A stretch of 48,199 bases of DNA from Lachnospiraceae bacterium (GCA_015056905.1 SVFI01000019.1:1-48199); one strand, 5' to 3'; positions 10,228 through 18,442 are shown, counted from the first letter of the stretch. Numbers and translations are program-made. Notes: a model not told the origin generated them from the letters alone.

Positions 10228-11316
10228 TTAATACTCAAAGTTTTCCATATATTTCATATACTTTGCAACCATCATAGCAATCTTGAATGTGATGGCATCT
10301 TCAAAGATTCGCAGATCGAGCCCCGTGCTCTTCTGCAACTTATCCAAACGATATACCAGTGTATTTCGATGAATAAAAAGCTGTCTCGACGTCTCGGACA
10401 CATTCAGGCTGTTCTCAAAAAACTTATTGATGGTCACAATCGTCTCCTCGTCGAAATCATCCGGGCTCTTGTTTCCGAAAATCTCTCGGATAAACATCTT
10501 ACAAAGCGGAATCGGAAGCTGATAAATCAGACGCCCGATACCGAGCTCGCTGTAGGCTACAATCTGTCTTTCATCAAAGAAAATCCTTCCGACATCCAGC
10601 GCCATCTTGGCCTCTTTGTAGGAACGGCTCACTTCTTTGAGTTCCCCTACCATACTACCATATGCAATATGTACCTTTGAAGCACCTTCTTTTTCCAGCG
10701 CGGCAACGATACTCTTCGCCGACTGCTCAAGCTCTGTCTTGATTGATTCCACACCGGTTTCCTTGACAATAATCACGCTGTTCTCATCCACCGCCGTCAC
10801 AAAATCCCTGTTCCCGGCCGGAAGAGCCGCACGCACAAGTTCCACGGAATTGACATCTTTTCCCTCTGCCGCCTCCACAATCATAACGGTACGCGGTGCC
10901 TCCATACGGATATGGAGCTTCTTGGATCTGCTGTAAATATCGACAAGCAAGAGATTGTCCAGAAGAAGATTCTTGATAAAGTTATCCTTATCAAAGCGCT
11001 CCTTGTATGCCACAAGGAGATTCTGAATCTGGAAGGTCGCCATCTTGCCGACCATGTAGACATCCTCACCGGAGCCCGTCGCTACAAGCACATATTCGAC
11101 TGCCTGTTCATCATAAATTTTAAAAAACTGATACTTGGAAACTTCCTGGCTGTCTGCCGGCGACTTCACAAAATCAACAACCGCCGAGACATAATCCGCC
11201 TCATTGTCCGTTGTGGATGCCACCGTCTTTCCATCCGTATCAATGACCGAAAAATCCACTCTGGAAATCGCTTTGAGCCCATCCAGAGTATTTTGCAGAA
11301 TCTGATTTGAAATCAT
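10228..11316 (-). CDS. PucR/CdaR-family transcriptional regulator
   Basis: The 362-residue protein has a C-terminal PucR-type helix-turn-helix (SLNVSETSRQLFIHRNTLVYRL, near residues 310-335), a central GGDEF-like region and an N-terminal sensory segment of about 130 residues that begins like the diacid-recognition domain of CdaR. Such proteins bind DNA in response to small molecules, but the ligand is not predictable here. ATG 11316 is preferred because AGGAG lies eight bases upstream; a GTG at 11325 sits too close to it. The gene is immediately upstream of ftsEX on the same strand, an arrangement worth noting since the family usually controls metabolism. Confidence 0.85.
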   Translation of the reverse strand: MISNQILQNTLDGLKAISRVDFSVIDTDGKTVASTTDNEADYVSAVVDFVKSPADSQEVSKYQFFKIYDEQAVEYVLVATGSGEDVYMVGKMATFQIQNLLVAYKERFDKDNFIKNLLLDNLLLVDIYSRSKKLHIRMEAPRTVMIVEAAEGKDVNSVELVRAALPAGNRDFVTAVDENSVIIVKETGVESIKTELEQSAKSIVAALEKEGASKVHIAYGSMVGELKEVSRSYKEAKMALDVGRIFFDERQIVAYSELGIGRLIYQLPIPLCKMFIREIFGNKSPDDFDEETIVTINKFFENSLNVSETSRQLFIHRNTLVYRLDKLQKSTGLDLRIFEDAITFKIAMMVAKYMKYMENFEY

Positions 11317-11478
11317 GTCCCCCACTCCTTTTCCAATACACCCATTTTCAGATATTTATACATTTTTCACAAAGAATACCTTCCTCATAAATACCTTTTG
11401 CACATTACTTTTTTTATTTTAAAACATTTTAACAAAAAAATCTACCGATTTCGCCTACTTTTTTATGCATTTTTTCAT

Positions 11479-11515
11479 AAAAAAAGAGAGAAAACAACTC
11501 AAAAGTTGCTTTCTC
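11479..11515 (-). terminator. Terminator overlapping the stop of the TagA-like gene
   Basis: A stem of about 11 bp (left arm 11488-11498, right arm 11505-11515, one mismatch) with a run of T on the minus-strand 3' side. The right arm includes the first bases of the TGA stop codon of the preceding gene. It ends the HPr-like/CPBP/TagA transcript before the PucR/CdaR-like gene. Confidence 0.8.
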
Positions 11516-12200
11516 ACTTCTGCAAGTCATCTTCGCGCTCATGATACCTCTCCACTTTCCTGTGGAAAAGTTTTTTGGACAACATATCTCCGAGGCGCCA
11601 AATAATATCTTTTTTGTGCGTCGCATGCACAACCTTATCCTTGAGCATCAGCCAAATGCGCGCATTCATCTTCATGTGATTATTTTCAAAAAACACTTCT
11701 CTCTGCGGCGATGAAATGTTGGAAATCACAACATCCGGCATCAGACCGTTCATCTCATTAATCAAGTAGTCCTCATCCTTCTCGAGCTCATCAAGCGAAA
11801 AACTTCCGACAATCCGCAAATTCCCTTGATAACTTTTCAGACATTGCTCCAGCTCCTGAAGCTGTTCCTTCGTGCCCGTGAGAAGATACATTTTCCTCTT
11901 TCCACGGACGAGCTTCTTGAGGAACTCCTCCATAAATTCATCGTTTTCGATTTCTTTTACTCTGTTGCGGTTCGCAATCCCCGCCGCATGCAGAATATCA
12001 CTGTCTGCTGCCACCGTCAAATCAATATTTGACAAAAAATCCTTTAATTCCGGGGACTCTTCTGCTGCCATCAAGCCTCGTGTCGTAATGTAAGCAATCG
12101 TACTTACCTTATTGTCACGCAGAAAATAATCCACTTTTCTCATCGCTTCGCGCACCGTATAATCCTGCAACTCCACTCCGAGCACATGCATATGTCTCAT
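11514..12200 (-). CDS. Divergent WecG/TagA/CpsF-family glycosyltransferase
   Basis: The 228-residue protein fits the size and N-terminal pattern of the family that transfers N-acetylmannosamine-type sugars in teichoic acid or polysaccharide synthesis (VLGVELQDYTVREAM, then YITTRGLMAAEESPELK). Two family hallmarks are altered: the usual DGxG segment reads ADSD (D66 kept, glycine lost) and the GxPxQE motif reads SSPQRE. The C-terminus is basic and amphipathic, as in TagA tails that bind the membrane. It is the last gene of a three-gene unit with an HPr-like protein and a CPBP protease. It could be an active enzyme of altered specificity or a non-catalytic relative. Confidence 0.75.
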   Translation of the reverse strand: MRHMHVLGVELQDYTVREAMRKVDYFLRDNKVSTIAYITTRGLMAAEESPELKDFLSNIDLTVAADSDILHAAGIANRNRVKEIENDEFMEEFLKKLVRGKRKMYLLTGTKEQLQELEQCLKSYQGNLRIVGSFSLDELEKDEDYLINEMNGLMPDVVISNISSPQREVFFENNHMKMNARIWLMLKDKVVHATHKKDIIWRLGDMLSKKLFHRKVERYHEREDDLQK

Positions 12201-12216
12201 AACAAATTCACCTTTA

Positions 12217-13170
12217 CTACTTCATCCATGCAATTTCTGCAATCATGTACATTAAACAAAGAGCCATTGAGAAAATAAGGGGCAACGACCAAATACGGCG
12301 GTTCGCATCCTTCACACCCGCTTTTCCATCTTTGGCAAACATGAGCCGGATATGCTCTGTTCTTCCTTCTTTTTTCAGTATCAGATAATACAGACACCCT
12401 GCCAGGGCTGTCGTAAAACAAGATATCACCGCATACACGGCAACCACAATACACATCGCCTGCTTATACGACATCTGCATAAGAGATTCTATCATTTGCT
12501 GTGTCTGCTGTGCATCCATCGCCGCCATCTCCGGATCCTGCATAAGAAGCTGAACTACATTCGTCAGGTTGATACACGCATGAAACAAAAAGCTGTAAAA
12601 AAAGCTACCCGTCCCTTCTATCAAAAGGACTCCCATCACACCGACCAATATCGCATAGCTCATCTGATTAAAATTCAGATGCATAAGCCCAAACAGCACC
12701 GCCGACATAAGCATCGCCGCAACCATTCGTCCGCTTCGACGATAACCGTGATAAATAACGCCCCGGAACACAAACTCCTCACTGAGCGGTCCCAAAATTC
12801 CAATCATCAGCACAATCTGCCATGCAGGCACGCCCTGCAGAAGCGGCTGAAGATTTGACACTTCATTTTCCACGAACAACATGGAAATCGCATTCACCGT
12901 CACAATCAAAGGCATGCAGAGAAACGTGAGCAGAATCACCAATAGTGAGACAGACCATTTCGGTCTCGCTGCCGCAATCAAATCCCCCGGCCTCGTCTTC
13001 GTCCCTGCCAAAAACAGAACCGCCGGCACAAAAATAATCACCTGGCTGAGAAGCAATGACGGAATCGTTCCTATCGAGATGCGGTCACCCGCCAGTACAA
13101 CGAGCACAACGAGTATAACATTCAGTACAATAATAGATGTAAATAACCAATTAACCTTTTTTGAATTCAT
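12217..13170 (-). CDS. CPBP-family intramembrane metalloprotease
   Basis: A 317-residue polytopic membrane protein with about eight hydrophobic segments. The CPBP (Abi) core is present: motif 1 SEEFVFRG near residue 130, a following arginine pair and motif 2 FGLMHLNFNQ near residue 165. The EE and H residues bind the metal in Rce1-like proteases. Family members process membrane or secreted peptides, or act in bacteriocin immunity. Here it starts three bases after the HPr-like gene and ends 16 bases before the TagA-like gene, so all three are one transcript. The substrate is unknown. Confidence 0.88.
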   Translation of the reverse strand: MNSKKVNWLFTSIIVLNVILVVLVVLAGDRISIGTIPSLLLSQVIIFVPAVLFLAGTKTRPGDLIAAARPKWSVSLLVILLTFLCMPLIVTVNAISMLFVENEVSNLQPLLQGVPAWQIVLMIGILGPLSEEFVFRGVIYHGYRRSGRMVAAMLMSAVLFGLMHLNFNQMSYAILVGVMGVLLIEGTGSFFYSFLFHACINLTNVVQLLMQDPEMAAMDAQQTQQMIESLMQMSYKQAMCIVVAVYAVISCFTTALAGCLYYLILKKEGRTEHIRLMFAKDGKAGVKDANRRIWSLPLIFSMALCLMYMIAEIAWMK

Positions 13171-13173
13171 ATC

Positions 13174-13407
13174 CTAACTGTTCATCATAAAGTCCACTAA
13201 CTTGTCAATATCTTCCGGCTCGTACGCCAAAAGTTCAAGTTCTCCGATGGAAGGATCTGAAAAAATATTAGCAAGCGATACATACTGGGCCAATTTAGAT
13301 TTCAGATTCAACCTATCGCCCTCGCCCGTCACAAGCTCAACCTTCCCACTACAACTGTCAATCACCTCAAAAAACTTATCCATATCTGTAATGTTCTGAA
13401 CTTTCAT
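13174..13407 (-). CDS. Small HPr-like protein without the active-site histidine
   Basis: This 77-residue protein looks like an HPr fold: the segment NLKSKLAQYVSLANIF (residues 34-49) lines up with the HPr stretch around Ser46 and helix 2, and the acidic end EPEDIDKLVDFM fits helix 3. The N-terminal half has no GxHARP motif and no histidine at all, so it cannot accept phosphate from enzyme I. A regulatory or structural role is more likely. It starts at ATG with AAAGGAG upstream and opens the unit with the CPBP protease and TagA-like gene. A second HPr-like gene lies at 25426. Confidence 0.65.
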   Translation of the reverse strand: MKVQNITDMDKFFEVIDSCSGKVELVTGEGDRLNLKSKLAQYVSLANIFSDPSIGELELLAYEPEDIDKLVDFMMNS

Positions 13408-13448
13408 TTCTGTCTCCTTTATGATTTCATTTTCCCTTATTTTTCCCT

Positions 13449-13477
13449 AGTATAATGCAACTTATGAAAAAAAGCAA
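13449..13477 (-). promoter_or_regulatory. SigA-type promoter of the HPr-like/CPBP/TagA unit
   Basis: TTGCTT, 17 bases, TATACT on the minus strand, about 40 bases before the HPr-like ATG. The spacing is ideal and the -10 differs from consensus at one base. Confidence 0.65.
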
Positions 13478-13481
13478 TTTT

Positions 13482-14315
13482 TCAGACAAGACGGATACTT
13501 TCCGGCTCTACCGTAATCTTGCGTTCTTTATACAAACGGCCTTCCGCACGCTTGAATTCATTCTTGCTCATACCGGTCCATCTGCGGATTTTATCCGGTG
13601 AGGACTTGTCTCCAATCGGAAGTTCCCCTTTATGTTCTGCGAGCAACTCGAGCAGTTTTTGGGCATCGGTATCCATCTGCAAATGCGCTTTCTGACGGAT
13701 GGACAAATCTAGCTTACCATCTTCTTTTACTTTGACAACACGCGCCGTCACGCTCTGCAACACCTCAAGCTTTCCGTAGAGCTCTTTCTTGGCAATCAAA
13801 GCGGAATACTTGTCATCCACGGCCACGAATGCTCCGAAATTCGTGCTGATTTCATAAATCATACCCGTCACTTCATCCTCTGCCTGATACGGACTTTCGG
13901 TAGAGAGATACGGATACACGCGCATCGTCGCACAAAGACGATTGCTCTTATCCAAATAAAGCGCGACAATCACTTCGTCGCCTTCTTTTACCTTAATCGT
14001 CTGCTCGCGGAACGGAAGGAACAAATCCTTCTCCAGTCCCCAATCGAGAAACGCTCCCACTTTCCCTACAGAAACGACACGAAGCCTTGCCGTCTCTCCA
14101 AGCATAAGTTTTGGCGTATTCGTCGTCGCAATCGGACGGTCCTGAGAATCTTTATACAAAAAGACCTCTATCTCATCTCCCGGGCGCAGTCCCTGCGGTA
14201 CCTGTTTTGCGGGAAGCAGGACTTTCTCCTCTTTTTCCGCAGCATTCTCGGCAAGATATACACCGAAATCCACTTTTTTTATCATAACAAGTTTCTGTTT
14301 TTGTCCGAATAACAT
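13482..14315 (-). CDS. S1-domain RNA-binding protein, CvfB-like
   Basis: The 277-residue protein has the CvfB plan: tandem S1/OB-like domains (residues about 5-60, 66-130 and 145-210, the second with RLRVVSVGKVGAFLDWGLEKD) and a C-terminal winged helix (about 220-277: LPIGDKSSPDKIRRWTGMSK and on). Staphylococcal CvfB binds RNA and affects virulence gene expression; the role in this organism is unknown. I start at ATG 14315 because AGAGGAAACT directly precedes it and translation begins MLFGQKQKLV; the upstream codon at 14345 adds ten residues without a binding site. It follows the thioesterase gene by 46 bases. Confidence 0.85.
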   Translation of the reverse strand: MLFGQKQKLVMIKKVDFGVYLAENAAEKEEKVLLPAKQVPQGLRPGDEIEVFLYKDSQDRPIATTNTPKLMLGETARLRVVSVGKVGAFLDWGLEKDLFLPFREQTIKVKEGDEVIVALYLDKSNRLCATMRVYPYLSTESPYQAEDEVTGMIYEISTNFGAFVAVDDKYSALIAKKELYGKLEVLQSVTARVVKVKEDGKLDLSIRQKAHLQMDTDAQKLLELLAEHKGELPIGDKSSPDKIRRWTGMSKNEFKRAEGRLYKERKITVEPESIRLV

Positions 14316-14361
14316 AGTTTCCTCTTTCTGTTTCGCCCGCCACACACAGACGGGTTGTCCT

Positions 14362-15075
14362 TTATTTTGTATTACAAAATTCTACATTCGCATAGGCACT
14401 TCCGTTTTCGTCGCAGAGTGCAACACCGATACAGTGCTCCTTTTCTCCGTATACAACCGGATACAACAAATCGGAGAGCATTGCCGATTTGTGATAGGTT
14501 GCTCTCATGCGGCAAACTTCGAATGCCTCCGGCAGGAAATCACACGCAATGCTCACATACTGCGCATTATTGACATGATGGTTCGTATCCAGATGATGCT
14601 TTCTTATCTCCACCGGTTCCTCTTTCTTTCCTCCGCCTTCAAACGTAATCTTCCGGTCCAAGTATTCCATATCATAAGGCGGTTCCATCCCATATTTTTC
14701 AAGCATCTCCTCGGTCGGTTTTGTCGGCCGTCCGGTGTTGGTATCCAGAAATGTCCAAAGCGTATTTGCCACTGAAACCCTGACACCGCTCTCATCGCGC
14801 ATCCCGAAATTTCGCGAGCCGAGGCAACGCTTAAAATCATACGGATGCGTCTCGATCTTTACTTTCTCACCCAGCGCCGGAAACCTATCAATATCAATCT
14901 GCCAAAAATTCATTACCCACACACTGTGAAGCTTTTCCAGATATTCCACACCTACTCCCAAATCTTCCGAATGGAATGTTGCACAATCCTGAAAATAATT
15001 CAGCAGTGAAAGCAACGTCAGACGTCCGTCGCTCCCCACCTCGCTGTATCTGATTCTGCTGTCAAATGAATACAT
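14362..15075 (-). CDS. Acyl-ACP thioesterase
   Basis: A 237-residue double hot-dog thioesterase that releases fatty acids from acyl carrier protein. The N-terminal hot dog begins YSFDSRIRYSEVGSDG, with the long-helix segment LLNYFQDCATFHSEDLG; the second repeat has RKHHLDTNHHVNNAQYV, whose Asp, Asn and His match the catalytic set of FatA/FatB-like enzymes. The block SVWVMNFWQIDIDRFP is also typical. It starts at ATG with GGGAG nine bases upstream. It is expressed from the strong promoter at 15145-15173 and probably co-transcribed with the CvfB-like gene. Confidence 0.92.
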   Translation of the reverse strand: MYSFDSRIRYSEVGSDGRLTLLSLLNYFQDCATFHSEDLGVGVEYLEKLHSVWVMNFWQIDIDRFPALGEKVKIETHPYDFKRCLGSRNFGMRDESGVRVSVANTLWTFLDTNTGRPTKPTEEMLEKYGMEPPYDMEYLDRKITFEGGGKKEEPVEIRKHHLDTNHHVNNAQYVSIACDFLPEAFEVCRMRATYHKSAMLSDLLYPVVYGEKEHCIGVALCDENGSAYANVEFCNTK

Positions 15076-15144
15076 ACTTTCATCTCCCGTTCTACACGCC
15101 GATTCCTAATCTTACCATTCTACGCAGGAATCCATACGCGTTAC

Positions 15145-15173
15145 ATTATATTTGAAATCCAAATCTTTTGCAA
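15145..15173 (-). promoter_or_regulatory. SigA-type promoter for acyl-ACP thioesterase
   Basis: TTGCAA, exactly 17 bases, TATAAT on the minus strand, about 70 bases before the thioesterase ATG. A perfect -10 and four of six -35 bases make this one of the best promoters in the window. Confidence 0.8.
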
Positions 15174-15337
15174 CTCTTTGGCTCTCTCCTGCTTTTGCCT
15201 CTCCGGCATTCTCTTTCCACGCGGGGCATAGAAAAAAAATCCCCATCTCCGCTACCCCGAAATTACAAAAACGGGATGGCAAAAAAGTAAAACATCTCCT
15301 GATACCCCGCAGCAGTCATTATCCCTTGCACCCGAAC
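15174..15337. other. Intergenic stretch between thioesterase promoter and tRNA terminator
   Basis: I see no convincing gene here. On the minus strand a hairpin (about 15241-15279: CCATC, then CCCG pairing with CGGG, then GATGG) is followed by GGATTTTTTTT and could be a second terminator behind tRNA-Gln. A ten-codon ATG frame overlaps the left side of this hairpin, but nothing shows it is translated. Confidence 0.35.
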
Positions 15338-15367
15338 ATAAAAAAGCATGTACCTTTCGATACATGC
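15338..15367 (-). terminator. Terminator of tRNA-Gln
   Basis: GCATGTA-loop-TACATGC (7-bp perfect stem, 15346-15352 with 15361-15367) followed by TTTTTT on the minus strand, starting ten bases after the tRNA 3' end. Confidence 0.85.
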
Positions 15368-15376
15368 TCTTTTTCG

Positions 15377-15448
15377 CTGGGCTACAAGGATTCGAACCTT
15401 GAGATGACGGAGTCAGAGTCCGTTGCCTTACCGTTTGGCGATAGCCCA
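15377..15448 (-). tRNA. tRNA-Gln (anticodon CTG)
   Basis: The minus strand folds as a 72-nt cloverleaf: acceptor arms TGGGCTA and TAGCCCA with discriminator G, D arm with AACGGTAAGG, anticodon arm ACGGA-CTCTGAC-TCCGT giving anticodon CTG (reads CAG), and T arm with GGTTCGAATCC. The U1-A72 pair and the G discriminator fit glutamine tRNAs. CCA is not encoded; the next bases are CGAAAAAG, so CCA must be added by the nucleotidyltransferase. It is a single-gene unit with its own promoter and terminator. Confidence 0.95.
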
Positions 15449-15460
15449 TCACAAGGACAA

Positions 15461-15489
15461 AGTATACACGATAATTATAAATTGTGCAA
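15461..15489 (-). promoter_or_regulatory. SigA-type promoter of tRNA-Gln
   Basis: TTGCAC, 17 bases, TATACT on the minus strand. The -10 ends 12 bases before the mature tRNA 5' end, so the leader would be very short. Confidence 0.75.
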
Positions 15490-15545
15490 GTGCTTTTTTT
15501 AATTTTTTTTGATTTTTTTCAAAATAGTTTTTCTATACTATGCCC

Positions 15546-16328
15546 CTATTCTTCTTCCTCTATACCAAGTGCCTTTGTCAGCTGTGATTCCAGATATTCA
15601 TGGAGCGCATCTTCACTCCAGCGGTCTTCTTCTGTCATCGACCATTGAAAGGTCATCATATCAGAGGCTTCATAAACTCTGCCGTCATAGGCAACCGCTT
15701 CATACATAAACCGGAGATTCATACCCGTGTAACTGACATAATTCTGATAATCGCCGCCTTCCAAATCAACTGCAAGCGCATAGCCTTCATCATAGCTAAT
15801 AGAAAGCATTTTATCAATCCGCGCACCCGCTGCCGCCATATTATCAATCACTTCTTTGTTTTCTTCCACTGTCCCCATCGGAAGCTCAAAATAAAACACA
15901 TCCGGGCAAGCCCCCTCGCCGAGAGCAATATCTTCATCCAGCGTGTAGGAAGGGTCCCTCAAATATTGCTTCAGACCATATTGCTCCAGTATGTCCATAA
16001 TTTCCTGCTCGTGCGTTTCCAACTTGGCCGCAATATAGTTGTCCGAGATATAACAGCGGTAAAGTCCAACCTGAAACCAACCCTGCTGCATTTCACTGAT
16101 GACGGCAAATTCCACGCCGTCCTCATCCTCAAACATATGTATTACTTTCTTTTCCTCCGGATACTTATCCGTCGAAATATAAGTCACATCAGAGCCGATT
16201 ACCTGCTCCATCAGCGCCTCGGACTCTTTCTTCGTGTAATGGTTCAAATCAGCAGCACAGGCAGTAAGGCTGCACATCATCAGCACAGCCACAACCACGC
16301 AAATCATCTTTCGCAGATATCGTTTCAT
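15546..16328 (-). CDS. Lipoprotein of unknown function after glnN
   Basis: A 260-residue secreted lipoprotein: basic start MKRYLRK, hydrophobic core, lipobox LTAC with C24 as the lipidated residue. The mature part is acidic and ends in EIEEEE-like residues. I recognise no catalytic motif; segments such as VTYISTDKYPEEKKVIHMFEDE suggest a compact extracytoplasmic alpha/beta domain. It begins two bases after the glnN stop, with GAGG inside the last glnN codons serving as binding site, so it is translated from the same message. It is the last gene of the ireB-to-lipoprotein operon; only a weak hairpin follows. Function unknown. Confidence 0.8.
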   Translation of the reverse strand: MKRYLRKMICVVVAVLMMCSLTACAADLNHYTKKESEALMEQVIGSDVTYISTDKYPEEKKVIHMFEDEDGVEFAVISEMQQGWFQVGLYRCYISDNYIAAKLETHEQEIMDILEQYGLKQYLRDPSYTLDEDIALGEGACPDVFYFELPMGTVEENKEVIDNMAAAGARIDKMLSISYDEGYALAVDLEGGDYQNYVSYTGMNLRFMYEAVAYDGRVYEASDMMTFQWSMTEEDRWSEDALHEYLESQLTKALGIEEEE

Positions 16329-16330
16329 TT

Positions 16331-18442
16331 TTATACCTCAAACATCAATTCACCATACGTCGGAATCGGCCATACTTCTTTGTCTACGATCATCTCAAGT
16401 TCATCCGCCGGCGCGCGCAGCTCCTCCATTGCCGGAATCACTTCATTCATATAGAAGAACGCCTGCTCTTTTGCATTTTTAATGCTGCCCGCCTTGCGCT
16501 CTACATCCTTTAAATTCGCGCACGCCGTCTGCATCGCTGAAAGGCGCCCGGAAACACTCTCGAGCATTCCTTTCTGCACCGCGATATCCATACCCGCATC
16601 GCGAAGTGCATTGACTGCCTGAGCAAGTGTTTTTGCATATTTTACAACCGCCGGAATAATCTGTTTGCCCGCCATATCAATCATCGTAAGGGCCTCGATA
16701 TTGATAGTCTTTGCGTAAGTTTCGTAAATAATCTCCTCACGGGATTCCAGCTCTGCTTTCGTGTAAATACCGAACTGCTCGAAAAGCTCTACCGACTTGT
16801 CGCTCGTCAGCATCTCCGCAGCTTCCACCGTCGTCTTGATGTTCGGAAGCCCGCGTTTTGCCGCCTCGCGCACCCATTCCTCAGAGTAACCGTTTCCGTT
16901 GAAGATAATGCGCTGATGCTCGCTCATATATTCTTTAATCAAATCATGCACCGCAAGATCAAAATTTTCTGCCGCTTCCAGTCGGTCCGCAGCCTCACAG
17001 AACGCCTGCGCCACAATGGCGTTGAGCGTCGTGTTCGGTCCTGCAATCGAGTCGGAAGAACCAACCATACGGAACTCAAATTTATTACCCGTAAAAGCAA
17101 ACGGAGACGTACGGTTACGGTCCGTTGCATCCTTTTCAAAATCAGGAAGTGTGGAGACACCTGTCTCAAGCGTTCCACCCTCTTTGAGCGATTCTGCCGC
17201 TCCTGTTTCCACGAGCTGTTTTACCACATCCTCCAGCTGTTCACCGAGGAAGATGGAAATAATGGCAGGCGGAGCCTCATCCGCACCGAGACGATGGTCA
17301 TTGCCCACGTCTGCTGCCGACTGACGCAGAAGGTCTGCATGTTTATCCACCGCGCGCATAATACATGCAAGGACAAGTAAAAACTGAATGTTCTCATTCG
17401 GTGTATCACCCGGGTCAAGCATATTGATGCCCGTATCCGTTGTGATGGACCAGTTGTTATGCTTACCGGAACCATTGACACCCGCATATGGCTTCTCGTG
17501 CAAAAGACAGCGCATGCTATGCTGTGTCGCCACACGTTTCATTGTCTCCATCACAATCTGGTTGTGATCTGTTGCTATATTGCAGGTTTCGTAAATCGGA
17601 GCAAGCTCGTGCTGTGCCGGAGCAGCCTCGTTATGCTGCGTTTTCGCTGTCACACCGAGCTTCCAAAGCTCTTCATTTAAATCCGCCATGAACGCACCGA
17701 CGCGCTCACGGATAACACCGAAATAATGATCTTCCATCTCCTGTCCTTTCGGAGCCGGAGCACCAAACAAAGTTCTGCCCGCAAACATCAAATCCGCTCT
17801 CTGTTTATAAAGAGCTTCATCCACAAGGAAATATTCCTGCTCCGCACCTACGGACGGAGTCACTTTCATCGCATCCTCATTTCCGAACAGACGGATGATA
17901 CGAAGCGCCTGCTTCGAAATTGCTTCCATCGAACGAAGAAGCGGTGTTTTTTTGTCCAAAGCCTCTCCGGTATAAGAATAAAACGCAGTCGGAATACAAA
18001 GCACAACACCTGTTGCAGAGTCTTTCAAAAACGCCGGAGAAGTCATATCCCACGCCGTGTAACCTCTCGCCTCAAATGTCGCGCGAAGACCTCCCGAAGG
18101 GAAGGATGATGCATCCGGTTCACCCTTGATAAGCTCTTTACCGGAAAACTCCATAATCATTTTTCCTTCTTCGTTCGGATGCGTAATGAAAGCATCATGC
18201 TTCTCGGCTGTGATGCCCGTCAGCGGCTGGAACCAATGTGTAAAATGTGTCGCTCCGTTTTCGACTGCCCAGTCTTTCATAGCCTTGGCAACTACATTTG
18301 CAGCGGTCATGGAAAGAACTCCGCCCTGTGCCATGACTGTGCTCACCTCTGTATAAACTTCCGCCGGAAGACGTTCCTGCATTTTTTGAAGATCAAATAC
18401 ATTCTGCCCGAAAATCTCTTCCACGTTAATCATTTTTCTCAT
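16331..18442 (-). CDS. glnN: Glutamine synthetase type III
   Basis: ATP-dependent synthesis of glutamine from glutamate and ammonia, the main ammonia-assimilation step, by the large dodecameric GSIII class common in Bacteroidetes and Clostridia. The 703 residues match the class. Visible GSIII features are the N-terminal VFDLQKMQERLP, THFTHWFQPLTG, GAEQEYFLVD, the metal and nucleotide-binding GSGKHNNWS, and NRTSPFAFTGNKFEFR. Its ATG overlaps the U32 gene stop by four bases (ATGA). Its place at the end of a tRNA-modification operon is unusual for a nitrogen gene. Every expected motif is present. Confidence 0.97.
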   Translation of the reverse strand: MRKMINVEEIFGQNVFDLQKMQERLPAEVYTEVSTVMAQGGVLSMTAANVVAKAMKDWAVENGATHFTHWFQPLTGITAEKHDAFITHPNEEGKMIMEFSGKELIKGEPDASSFPSGGLRATFEARGYTAWDMTSPAFLKDSATGVVLCIPTAFYSYTGEALDKKTPLLRSMEAISKQALRIIRLFGNEDAMKVTPSVGAEQEYFLVDEALYKQRADLMFAGRTLFGAPAPKGQEMEDHYFGVIRERVGAFMADLNEELWKLGVTAKTQHNEAAPAQHELAPIYETCNIATDHNQIVMETMKRVATQHSMRCLLHEKPYAGVNGSGKHNNWSITTDTGINMLDPGDTPNENIQFLLVLACIMRAVDKHADLLRQSAADVGNDHRLGADEAPPAIISIFLGEQLEDVVKQLVETGAAESLKEGGTLETGVSTLPDFEKDATDRNRTSPFAFTGNKFEFRMVGSSDSIAGPNTTLNAIVAQAFCEAADRLEAAENFDLAVHDLIKEYMSEHQRIIFNGNGYSEEWVREAAKRGLPNIKTTVEAAEMLTSDKSVELFEQFGIYTKAELESREEIIYETYAKTINIEALTMIDMAGKQIIPAVVKYAKTLAQAVNALRDAGMDIAVQKGMLESVSGRLSAMQTACANLKDVERKAGSIKNAKEQAFFYMNEVIPAMEELRAPADELEMIVDKEVWPIPTYGELMFEV

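Noticed and set aside
15600..16454. 284-codon plus-strand frame spanning the lipoprotein gene and glnN end
   Set aside because: It has no binding site or known domain, and the minus-strand lipoprotein has a lipobox and coupled start.
16331..18442. Long plus-strand frames opposite glnN
   Set aside because: They are antisense shadows of a fully recognisable glutamine synthetase III gene.
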